The notes below the pieces were generated by a model, which made no database searches, was not told the origin of the DNA, and saw only the letters and a program-made list of their open reading frames with translations. Both the position numbers and the translations under genes were made by a program. A stretch of 64,000 bases of DNA, from positions 1,736,001 to 1,800,000 of the forward strand of contig NZ_AP024850.1 of assembly GCF_024346675.1 (NCBI RefSeq). Direction: 5' to 3'. Source of the stretch: Photobacterium sanguinicancri. GTDB taxonomy: Bacteria; Pseudomonadota; Gammaproteobacteria; Enterobacterales; Vibrionaceae. How positions within the stretch are numbered: position 1 is the stretch's first letter; every line of letters starts with the position of its first letter. Positions 8,082-15,643 of this stretch are shown here, one piece after another.

Positions 8082-8777
8082 GTGAAGTATTGTTCAAATG
8101 AGTTTGATGAAGCATTAGACAGCCTTGGTCATTATCAGATCTATCCCGATCTAAAACCTTGGGTTGGTTGTGAATATGCCGCATCGAGAGTAAAGATTTT
8201 AGTGATTGGTGAAAGCCACTATTTAGATGTTGGAAGCACTTATCACCATAACCCAGAAGAATGGTACGCGGGTGTCACCGTATCAGATAAAGAAGATAAT
8301 GGCTGGATTAAGACGCGAAATATTATTTCCAACGGTATAAAGAGCAAATGGAAATCTAAGTCCAAAGCGATATACAGAAACATAGAGAAAGCGCTCTTTG
8401 AAAGTGAGGCTGATTTTCATCCGAGTTCAACCGCATTTAGTCGTATCGCATTTCTGAACTACTTCCAGCGCCCAGCGGAACAAACGGGTAAATCAATTAA
8501 GGTATCTCAGCTTGATGCTGATGTAAGCAAAAGTGTTGTGGGCCAAGTAGCTAAAGCTATTGCACCTGAAATCATCATATTCACAAGTTCACTGGCATAT
8601 CGCCATGCTAAACGAAGTGGTTTGTTAACCGAATTTGATGCGCAATCCATAAAATATACCCGAACGCCTCATCCTGGAATGCCATGGTGGAACCGAGTTT
8701 CTAAAGCTTATGGAAACCGCACGGGTAAGCAGCACTTTGTTGATTTTGTAAATTCAGCCGTAAAAATTGAGGCTTAG
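8082..8777 (+). CDS. Uracil-DNA-glycosylase-like family protein
   Basis: 231 aa from GTG 8082, behind AGGAGGA at 8066-8072. ILVIGESHYLD near residue 45 resembles the first motif of UDG-superfamily proteins, and TPHPGMPWWNR near the C-terminus resembles their His-Pro motif; EIIIFTSSLA is the preceding strand. True glycosylase activity is uncertain, since the Asp/Asn of motif 1 is replaced in GESHY. A 102-bp segment (8170-8271) recurs at 23115-23216 with 13 differences. The gene may have been duplicated or used as a recombination site. Confidence 0.6.
   Translation: MKYCSNEFDEALDSLGHYQIYPDLKPWVGCEYAASRVKILVIGESHYLDVGSTYHHNPEEWYAGVTVSDKEDNGWIKTRNIISNGIKSKWKSKSKAIYRNIEKALFESEADFHPSSTAFSRIAFLNYFQRPAEQTGKSIKVSQLDADVSKSVVGQVAKAIAPEIIIFTSSLAYRHAKRSGLLTEFDAQSIKYTRTPHPGMPWWNRVSKAYGNRTGKQHFVDFVNSAVKIEA
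8170..8271 (+). repeat. Direct repeat, left copy (inside UDG-like gene)
   Basis: The 102 bp encoding EYAASRVKILVIGESHYLDV to EEWYAG are matched at 23115-23216 in the same orientation, 89 of 102 positions by eye. The two copies bracket the ADP-ribosylglycohydrolase/WYL/helicase locus. Confidence 0.75.
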
Positions 8778-8874
8778 CAAAGCGATTAAAGCGAGGCTGG
8801 TATGTTTGCAGTGGTAGCCGTGGATAAGGCGTTGCTAAGGTTCTACTGCAATACATCTCTAAATGGAGTATGAA

Positions 8875-9264
8875 ATGTATAAAGGATCTTGCCTTTGTGG
8901 CGCTATCAAATTTGAAGTTTCTGGAGTACTTGAAGCAACAGATGCTTGCCACTGTAATCAGTGTCGGAAATGGACAGGACACTTTCTTGCCAGTGCTGAA
9001 GTCTCGCGGGACTCATTACTCATCGAGGGGGAAGCAAACCTCTCTTGGTATCACTCATCTGAAAAAGTTAGGCGGGGCTTTTGCTCACAGTGCGGATCAT
9101 CTTTGTTCTTCGATCCTATCGATAAAGAAAAGCACCATTGGATAGGAATTGCATTAGGGTCATTTGATAAGCCGACAGGGACAAACCTTGGGCAACATAT
9201 TTATGTCGCAGAGAAGGGGGATTACTATGACATTAACGATGATTTGCCGCAAAATGAACATTAA
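8875..9264 (+). CDS. GFA family (CENP-V/GFA zinc domain) protein
   Basis: About 129 aa, start MYKGSCLCGAIKFEV at ATG 8875, with GGAG at 8865-8868; an in-frame ATG at 8863 overlaps that ribosome site and is less likely. Zinc cysteines are in CLCG, CHCNQCRKWTG and GFCSQCGSSLFF, the full GFA pattern. Related proteins act as glutathione/formaldehyde adduct enzymes, but most members are uncharacterised. A paralogue lies at 56880-57281. Confidence 0.85.
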   Translation: MYKGSCLCGAIKFEVSGVLEATDACHCNQCRKWTGHFLASAEVSRDSLLIEGEANLSWYHSSEKVRRGFCSQCGSSLFFDPIDKEKHHWIGIALGSFDKPTGTNLGQHIYVAEKGDYYDINDDLPQNEH

Positions 9265-9882
9265 ATAAAGGCTCTCTACATCAAAAGTCGATGCTGCCGT
9301 TACCTCCAATAACTTGAAAGCATTCAGCACTAACTTAACATCTAGTTTTGTTTTATTGCTATGTTATTTTGTCCAAATAACCATACAAAATGTTAGGTTT
9401 AATAATAAACGTATTGATATCACACTGCTTTCATACTGCGCGCTTGGCCCACTCTTTTTTTGGGGCTTAAATGTTATGTGTATAAAGCACTAAGCTAGAT
9501 TTGAGTTCATGAATTATCTTATTTCGCATAAATTTAGGAGAGAGGATTTTAACAATGCTTGCATTATTTATTAGCCACCACTCAAAGGTATGTCTTGATT
9601 CTTCCAGAGACCATTGCTTTGTTGATGCCTCGAACCACTGATAATTTTCATGCGTAAAACCTGCATCTTCAAGTTGATTGGGTGTAGTGCTAACGAGTGG
9701 GCTGCGGTTTTACCTGAACTTAAGTAATAAGTAGCCATATAATGCGATCTTGTTTGTATGTTTATTAAAGTGATTCACCGCAAATGTTGGAATCTTTATT
9801 GACGTTATTCATTGTTTGCCGTTATTAACGTGCTGATTGTTAGCGAACTGTTTGTTAACGCATTAAAAATGTTAATAACTGA
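9265..9882. other. 618-bp spacer at the edge of the cassette block
   Basis: There is no intact gene. It holds the minus-strand remnant at 9467-9719 and AT-rich sequence with several GTTAACG/TTAACG motifs near 9820-9880. This is where the uniform + strand gene block ends. Confidence 0.5.
9467..9719 (-). pseudogene. C-terminal remnant, probably of a WYL-domain regulator
   Basis: Minus-strand frame open from 9719 to TAA 9467-9469. It encodes STTPNQLEDAGFTHENYQWF, FEWWLINNASIVKILSPKFM and RNKIIHELKSSLVLY. The segment IVKILSPKFMRNKIIHEL followed by a final L-x-Y resembles the C-terminal WCX extension of WYL transcription factors (VLSPxxLRxxVxxEL). There is no start or N-terminus. The identification rests on this short tail only. 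Confidence 0.35.
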
Positions 9883-10440
9883 CTACCCCTCCTTGCCTTC
9901 ATGTGTTAGATCTAAGTTGCTTAGGAAAAGAGAGAACAGATTCGAATTGTCGAGTTTGTTATCTCTAGGCGAAGTATCTAACCCATCATACTCAGAACAC
10001 TTGTAGAGAGCATTCTTGTGGCGGCGCAAAGAATAGTCCCCAGTTTCATATCCAATACAATCCATTATAAGCCACTCTATATTTATGTTGTCCAGCGGAG
10101 GGTGAAAGCAATGCTCTGGGAATAACCCTTCCAATAATGATAGTTGTTTCTCTAGAAAGGCTTGAGCGGGGGAATCAGGCACCTCTGAATACCAACATTG
10201 CAGGTCTTGGTATATGGCTGTTAGATATTGCTCTTTATGAAAAGTGCCGTTAAAACTAATTTCTTGAAAGCGGCGTCTATCTTTGGGTACTTGCGTACTC
10301 TGTTCTATTGTGCGGTAGAAGTCTTGCAAAAATAACATGGACTTACTTAGGTACAAGTTTGCAGGGTGATGTGCACCTTTTGCAAGGCGGTGCCGCCTTG
10401 ATAGCTCACTCTTGTTTTTTCTAATCAATTTGCGTTTCAT
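9883..10440 (-). CDS. Hypothetical protein, third gene of the ADP-ribosylglycohydrolase operon
   Basis: 185 aa, family not recognised. It is basic at the N-terminus (MKRKLIRKNKSELSRRHRL), then mixed, with several aromatic and acidic residues and no membrane helix (KEQYLTAIYQDLQCWYSEVP, NINIEWLIMDCIGYETGDYS). It starts 10 nt after the 73-aa gene and shares its operon. Its position with an ADP-ribosylglycohydrolase suggests either an accessory factor or a target/toxin, but nothing in the sequence decides this. Confidence 0.55.
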   Translation of the reverse strand: MKRKLIRKNKSELSRRHRLAKGAHHPANLYLSKSMLFLQDFYRTIEQSTQVPKDRRRFQEISFNGTFHKEQYLTAIYQDLQCWYSEVPDSPAQAFLEKQLSLLEGLFPEHCFHPPLDNINIEWLIMDCIGYETGDYSLRRHKNALYKCSEYDGLDTSPRDNKLDNSNLFSLFLSNLDLTHEGKEG

Positions 10441-10450
10441 GCTTTGTAAC

Positions 10451-10672
10451 CTAATAGTCTGGATTGAGTGACAGCTTTACATCGTTTCCGAGAGTGTCTT
10501 GTATATGACTCATTATGTCTTCGATGGAAGCATTATGGAGTCTGACAATAATTAAACTCGCGGCGTGATCCCAGTACATGATCACGCCATCGAGCTTATT
10601 TCCAACATGAGGGTTAAGCAAACCTTCTAATTCACCAACCTCATAACTATTATGAATATAAATTTCCTGCAT
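10451..10672 (-). CDS. Small hypothetical protein between ARH and 185-aa genes
   Basis: 73 aa, acidic, predicted alpha/beta (EVGELEGLLNPHVGNKL, ASLIIVRLHNASIEDIMSHI). It starts 9 nt after the ADP-ribosylglycohydrolase gene ends and is followed 10 nt later by another gene, so it is translated within the same operon. There is no signal or membrane segment. Not recognised; the spacing and clean frame support a real gene. Confidence 0.55.
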   Translation of the reverse strand: MQEIYIHNSYEVGELEGLLNPHVGNKLDGVIMYWDHAASLIIVRLHNASIEDIMSHIQDTLGNDVKLSLNPDY

Positions 10673-10681
10673 AACGTCACT

Positions 10682-12172
10682 TTAATTTTGTGAGCTTTTG
10701 TTGGATTGATATGCGTAGATAATGGCAGATAAATCATCAAGTAGATCACTGACCGTTTCCCACTTCATATCAAAGTTATTTAGGGTAAATTGATAGCCAT
10801 CGATCGGGGATGACGAACCGTCAATACCCAAAGTTTCCGGTAGATCTTGGGTGAGAACAAAGTAGTTAACGAATCCTTGGTCGGACATACCGCCGTCTCC
10901 TTCTGAATTACAGAATATGTGCATATAAGTCACGTCATCGACCTCAACACTATCCACATGAGCGAGATAGATTTTTTCAAGATCACAGAATGAACTGCTC
11001 TCTGTTATTTGGAGGTCAGGCATCCCAAATGTGTAGCGTATATACGCACAAATATGCTGTAACAATGACTCTCTTGTTTGGTTAATTCGACAATCCAGTA
11101 TTGGGCACTGGTGAATACGTTTTTGCTGTTCAACCTCGGAATACTCCAAATCATCTAATGCTGATATAAGTTCAGGCTGTTTTAACTTGAAGTAAGTTGT
11201 ACTGGGCTCAGTTATTTGAGTGTTTGAAGTAAACGCTAGCACTGTTGCGGTTTCAGCTATTTTTTCACGCCAATACAGCTTGTCTAACCATTCATTTGGG
11301 ATCGCTTCGGCGCCGTAATAGGCTCCAGCAATTTGGCCATAGACAGCACCGGTAGTGTCAGCATCATCACCTAGATTAGCAGCAAGTAGCGCGCCTTCTT
11401 TGAAAGTATTAGACTGAACAAAGCACCAAATGGCCGCTTGAAGTGAGTCAACAACATAACCGCGACCAAAAATATCTTGGCGTGTTGTTGTTGACTGAGT
11501 CGCAACCGCAATCGCATGGCGCAACTCATTCACTTCCTTGGTTTGTGTGTTACACACAGGAAAGCTTTCGAGTAATTGGTTTAGAAACTCTTGTTTAGAT
11601 CCTTCTCCAACAAACAGTTGAGACAATAATTGAGCAAGCATACGACAAGCTTCGACAGCTCGCTGCTCTCCATGAGTGGGTAGAGAGCTCAGCGCTGCAT
11701 AGTTGATGGTTTCTTGCAGTGAATAACCCTTAATGTGTGAATAAAAGATCACGATGGGTGCGAGGCGCATAATACTGCCATTCCCAGCAGAGCGTGGCGC
11801 AGTGGAGCCTGCATTCGGCTTGCCGTTTACCTCAAAATTCGTCAATGCATGAGAAACAGTGAGTCCAATATCAAAACACTCTCCGGTGCACGAGTTGTAG
11901 CCAAAATCGCGCCAACGAATATAGCGCTCAAGTTGATCTTGTGGATCGTGTTCTCCGCATTCTAATAGGGAGTCGGCTAAGCATAGTGCCATTGAAGTAT
12001 CATCTGTCCACTGGCCAGCTTCCAATACAAATGGGCCGCCACCCACCATATCTGTGATGGGGTCAAAACTCCCCTTAGCTTTAAACTCTAGGGTTGTACC
12101 AAGCGCATCTCCAATGGCAAGCCCGAGTAAACAGCCTTGTGCTCGTGAAAAAAATGCATTCCGTTTTGACAA
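10682..12172 (-). CDS. ADP-ribosylglycohydrolase with C-terminal extension
   Basis: 496 aa. Residues 1 to about 310 form an ADP-ribosyl hydrolase (ARH/DraG) fold: GLAIGDALG at 17-25, the metal ligands in WTDDT (Thr56-Asp58), AGNGSIMRLAP at 129-139, and GDDADTTGA at 268-276, which supplies the other di-magnesium ligands. All expected ligands are present, so it should remove ADP-ribose from protein or nucleic acid. Residues from about 330 form an extra domain (IYLAHVDSVEVDDVTYMHIF, DFGM/YIRYTFG region) that I do not recognise. It is divergent from the WYL regulator, 110 bp away, and heads an operon with two small genes. Confidence 0.85.
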   Translation of the reverse strand: MSKRNAFFSRAQGCLLGLAIGDALGTTLEFKAKGSFDPITDMVGGGPFVLEAGQWTDDTSMALCLADSLLECGEHDPQDQLERYIRWRDFGYNSCTGECFDIGLTVSHALTNFEVNGKPNAGSTAPRSAGNGSIMRLAPIVIFYSHIKGYSLQETINYAALSSLPTHGEQRAVEACRMLAQLLSQLFVGEGSKQEFLNQLLESFPVCNTQTKEVNELRHAIAVATQSTTTRQDIFGRGYVVDSLQAAIWCFVQSNTFKEGALLAANLGDDADTTGAVYGQIAGAYYGAEAIPNEWLDKLYWREKIAETATVLAFTSNTQITEPSTTYFKLKQPELISALDDLEYSEVEQQKRIHQCPILDCRINQTRESLLQHICAYIRYTFGMPDLQITESSSFCDLEKIYLAHVDSVEVDDVTYMHIFCNSEGDGGMSDQGFVNYFVLTQDLPETLGIDGSSSPIDGYQFTLNNFDMKWETVSDLLDDLSAIIYAYQSNKSSQN

Positions 12173-12237
12173 GATAAGTTACTCCATTTAGACCATGCGT
12201 TAGACGATGTCTATGGTAGAGTAGAATGATAAGATAC

Positions 12238-12262
12238 GATATGTGGTAAAAGTGTACATATC
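12238..12262. promoter_or_regulatory. Inverted repeat in the ARH/WYL divergent promoter
   Basis: GATATGT (12238-12244) and ACATATC (12256-12262) form a perfect 7-bp inverted repeat with an 11-nt spacer. It lies 21 nt before the WYL start and 66 nt from the ARH start. WYL regulators of the BrxR/CapW type bind inverted repeats in their own promoters, so this is the best operator candidate. The half-site ACATATC also occurs at 13218-13224, upstream of the phosphatase gene. Confidence 0.5.
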
Positions 12263-12282
12263 TTAATGGTATTGAGGTTTTT

Positions 12283-13122
12283 ATGAAGTGGGATCAGCAC
12301 CAAAGGTTTAGATTAATAGAGCTCATCGCCTATTGGGAAGGCCGTTTAACAACCAATCATTTGTGTGAAAGCTTTGGTATTGGTCGACAGCAAGCATCAA
12401 AGGATATTAACTTCTATATTCAACATATTTCTAGCACCAACCTTATTTATGATCGCAGCCTGAAAGGGTATGTGCCAAGTGAAGAATTTGAACCTAAATT
12501 CATAACGGGTAATGCCCAAGAGTTCTTGAATCTACTGGCTAGTCAGGAAGCCAGTGCGAATATCTTTGCGCCTATGGAGTTTACTGGTGGATCGGCCTGC
12601 TCATTACCTATTCCCATGCGGGAAGTGAACGCTGAGCATGTGCGAAAAATTCTATTGGCTTCGAAAGGTCATTTAAGATTAGAAATTGCCTACCGTTCAA
12701 TGAATAAACCCGTCGCTGAAAAGCGTGTAATTACACCTCATTCTATCGTTTGTACCCCTTTGCGTTGGCATGTTCGAGCTTATTGCGAAAAGAACAGTGA
12801 GTATCGAGACTTCATTTTAAGCCGATTTGAAGGGCCACTAACGGTTCTTAATGAGTCGGGTCATACAAAGCAAGATGATAGGAAGTGGCAGGAAAGCGTT
12901 GATATTATATTTGCTCCAGACCCACGTTTGTCTCAGGATCAGCAATCTATCATTCGCCATGAATATGGTATGGAGGATGGGAAGATTATAGTGAACTGTC
13001 GGCTCGCACTGGTCCGCTACACTCTGCACGCATTGAATGTCTATTTAGAATATGAAGATAAAATTGTTGGTAGACAACAATTGATAGTGGTAAATAAAGA
13101 GGAAATATTGAGCCACCTTTAG
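12283..13122 (+). CDS. WYL-domain transcriptional regulator (BrxR/CapW-like)
   Basis: 279 aa. N-terminal winged helix (about 8-60: RLIELIAYWEGRLTTNHLCE, FGIGRQQASKDINFY), then a WYL domain (about 125-190: RLEIAYRSMN, ITPHSIVCTPLRWHVRAYCE, FILSRFEG) and a C-terminal dimer/WCX-like part. This order and length match BrxR and CapW, repressors that control defence operons and are thought to sense nucleic acid or nucleotide ligands through WYL. It sits between two divergent operons, with a candidate operator just upstream. Confidence 0.88.
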   Translation: MKWDQHQRFRLIELIAYWEGRLTTNHLCESFGIGRQQASKDINFYIQHISSTNLIYDRSLKGYVPSEEFEPKFITGNAQEFLNLLASQEASANIFAPMEFTGGSACSLPIPMREVNAEHVRKILLASKGHLRLEIAYRSMNKPVAEKRVITPHSIVCTPLRWHVRAYCEKNSEYRDFILSRFEGPLTVLNESGHTKQDDRKWQESVDIIFAPDPRLSQDQQSIIRHEYGMEDGKIIVNCRLALVRYTLHALNVYLEYEDKIVGRQQLIVVNKEEILSHL

Positions 13123-13275
13123 CCTTCTTTCTAGAGTATTTTAGTTGGCGACTAAGCAAAGTGATGGCGAGCTAATCTCACTTTAGGCTCAGCATTTGAG
13201 GTGTGTCACTTAGAGCGACATATCAGAAATGAGTTTATTTATAGTACGATGGCCCATTATTTAAAGGGGGATTTT

Positions 13276-14217
13276 GTGCACAATTTAATTTTTATTGGTG
13301 ATGTACATGGGCGCAGCGACAAATTGCTTTCCTTCATTCAACGATATGGCTGTGACGATACCCAGTTCGTATTCGTCGGTGATTTAATTGATAACGCGTT
13401 AAACGAAGAGACAGACCATTTAACTACCTTGAATACGATTCACCAGCTATGCGAACAAAGCCGGGCGGTTTGTATCATGGGCAACCATGAACTGAATGCC
13501 ATCGGTTGGAGTTTACAGAAGAGTGATGGCAGTTATTGCCGGCCAAGAAATAAATTAGGTAACCTCAAACAGCATCAGTGTTTTTTAGCGGCCGTTGGTT
13601 CAGATAGTGCTGAGCACCAACGTTGGGTTGAATGGTTCAAGTGCTTACCGATATTTGTTGAATACGACCATGCCCGAGCCATTCATGCTTGTTGGAATCA
13701 GCAGGCTATTGATCAGATAAGACCATACTTAAACTCAGATAACTCTCTAAAAGATCAATTCTGGTATCAAGCTTTTGATGAACAGCATGAACTTTACCAT
13801 TTGTTAGAGACGTTATTAAAAGGGCCAGAGCTTGCGTTGCCAAAAGGTTATAGCTTTTTAGATCAAACCGGTATTGAGCGCACACAGGTTCGTGTCGCTT
13901 GGTGGAAAGGTGAGGCTGAAAGTTTAAGTTATGCGGATATCGCACTGTTACCCGAAGAGGCGCGTAGTCAATTACCTCAACAAATGATTCCAGTCACAGT
14001 GCAAAGAATGTGTGCCAAGCCAGAGAAACTGACGGTAATTGGTCATTATACTCTTCCCGTGACAAGAGCTCCTCAGACTATTGGTCAGAATGTTGTTTGC
14101 GTTGATTTCAATGCGGCGAAAGGGAGCAACCCGTTAGTAGGTTATAAGCTTGATGTGAGTAATCAATTAGGTATTTTCGTGCACAACTATATCGATGATT
14201 TAATGTTAAATACTTAG
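13276..14217 (+). CDS. Calcineurin-like metallophosphoesterase (PP2A/ApaH-like)
   Basis: 313 aa from GTG 13276, chosen because AAAGGGGG (13263-13270) precedes it and the conserved domain begins at once (LIFIGDVHGR); upstream in-frame starts at 13201 and 13249 add residues over a probable promoter. Metal-binding motifs are complete: GDVHG (Asp9, His11), FVGDLIDN, GNHE (69-72) and later His residues (RAIHACW, VIGHYTLP). Relatives dephosphorylate proteins, cleave diadenosine polyphosphates, or repair RNA ends. It is the first gene of the phosphatase-471aa-PLD-helicase operon, 10 nt before the next gene. Confidence 0.85.
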   Translation: MHNLIFIGDVHGRSDKLLSFIQRYGCDDTQFVFVGDLIDNALNEETDHLTTLNTIHQLCEQSRAVCIMGNHELNAIGWSLQKSDGSYCRPRNKLGNLKQHQCFLAAVGSDSAEHQRWVEWFKCLPIFVEYDHARAIHACWNQQAIDQIRPYLNSDNSLKDQFWYQAFDEQHELYHLLETLLKGPELALPKGYSFLDQTGIERTQVRVAWWKGEAESLSYADIALLPEEARSQLPQQMIPVTVQRMCAKPEKLTVIGHYTLPVTRAPQTIGQNVVCVDFNAAKGSNPLVGYKLDVSNQLGIFVHNYIDDLMLNT

Positions 14218-14227
14218 AGTCGACAAA

Positions 14228-15643
14228 ATGTTTCTTAAAAAATTTTTCACCGAGTTTGACGATACACTGACTCAATCCTTAAATATTGATGCATTAGGGA
14301 TGACGATGATTTGGTCTCGGTTAGGTCAAGACATCTTTCACAACCGTGTTAGCTCTATCTCCAATGATGTACGCAATTATACCCTGAATCTCCTTCACCA
14401 CTACGTAATTAAACAAGTAGTAGAGTCGCAAGTACGATTAAGCAGTGGTTTACACTCGGTGTACGGTCACACCGACACGTTGGCGTTTAAACAAGCGTGC
14501 TTAATCTATTTAGAGAATTTATTCGTGTTCTCTATGCTTCAAGCAGAAGCGAATCAACAGTGGAAGGTACAAACACAAGGGATCCTAGGAACTTCAAAGG
14601 CGCGTTTACTTCTCAGTGCGGGTACGCTAACCCAACCGCTGCTGTTTACTAAAGAGCAGTCAGGTCAATTGTTAATAAGGCAGCTGACCTTAGGGGTTAG
14701 CGGTCGTTACAAAACGCCTTTTACTGAAATGATGTTTTTTGATAAAGAGTATCGCTACCATCACCCCCAAAGCGCCTTACTATGGGAGAAAACGTCAAAG
14801 TTCATTGAAATGAATGAAGGGTTGAGAGACTTAGCAACTACCTTGGTGGCGCATTTTCACAATGTGGTCAAATTGGATGCAAAAGTTCCTGAAATTTCAT
14901 GGCAAGAAGTGTCAGAACAGATCAAACAAGCGTATGCACAGCAGTTTTCGACTCCTGCTATTGTAGGTGAACAAAGTAAAGCGTTTTGGCTTAATGTCAC
15001 TGAACTTGATAAAAATGCAGCAGGTTCACTTTATGGGATAATCGATGCCAACCAATCTGACATTGATTCCAAACAATCTAACTTAAAGACAGTCCAGCCT
15101 TTTTTTGAACAAGCGATTAAAAATGAACAAGATGAGGCTGAAAGACAGAAACTAATTCATATCTGCCGTGTAGAGCCGCTACTTGCTGAGTGTGAGCTGC
15201 TGTTTACGGTGCTAATGAATCAACGAGTTCAAACAGAGGAAGATATCTATAAACGCTATCTCGGATTAGGTCGTAACGTCAGCTCAATTATCCATCTTGC
15301 ACGTGAACTGCAAAACGAGATAAGTATTAAGTCCAAGTTTTCAGGTGTCGCTCAAAAACGCTATGAACAGCTATTGGCTTTGGGGACGTTGGAGGAAGCG
15401 AATTCACTAGATAACATGATCACACTTGTCGAAGAGTTATTGAAATACCACCTTACAATCATGAATCAACGTGGTCAAAGTCCGTGGGTTGAGCGTGATA
15501 GTCAAGGTGATTATCGTTGCCATATAAAACTGCGAACCTTGCCAACAGCTGAAACAAGGCCCTATAAATCATGGTTCAATCGCTATTATCTTGATCAGTT
15601 TAGCCAGCTTATTCGTGGCTTAGAGGGCAAAGTGAATGACTAA
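14228..15643 (+). CDS. Unknown 471-aa protein of the PLD/helicase operon
   Basis: No recognised domain. Mostly alpha-helical and polar, with helical stretches at about 45-75, 240-330 (DEAERQKLIHICRVEPLLAE) and 330-430 (NVSSIIHLARELQNEIS, YEQLLALGTLEEANSLDNMI). There is no signal peptide, membrane helix or obvious nuclease motif. It follows the phosphatase by 10 nt and overlaps the PLD gene by 8 nt (ATGACTAA), so its product is probably made in step with them. It could be a scaffold or sensor subunit; that is inference from context only. Confidence 0.7.
   Translation: MFLKKFFTEFDDTLTQSLNIDALGMTMIWSRLGQDIFHNRVSSISNDVRNYTLNLLHHYVIKQVVESQVRLSSGLHSVYGHTDTLAFKQACLIYLENLFVFSMLQAEANQQWKVQTQGILGTSKARLLLSAGTLTQPLLFTKEQSGQLLIRQLTLGVSGRYKTPFTEMMFFDKEYRYHHPQSALLWEKTSKFIEMNEGLRDLATTLVAHFHNVVKLDAKVPEISWQEVSEQIKQAYAQQFSTPAIVGEQSKAFWLNVTELDKNAAGSLYGIIDANQSDIDSKQSNLKTVQPFFEQAIKNEQDEAERQKLIHICRVEPLLAECELLFTVLMNQRVQTEEDIYKRYLGLGRNVSSIIHLARELQNEISIKSKFSGVAQKRYEQLLALGTLEEANSLDNMITLVEELLKYHLTIMNQRGQSPWVERDSQGDYRCHIKLRTLPTAETRPYKSWFNRYYLDQFSQLIRGLEGKVND

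Noticed and set aside
7570..8777. NUDIX and UDG-like genes as a DNA-repair pair
   Set aside because: Only 60 nt apart but each is probably its own cassette; no evidence that they act together.
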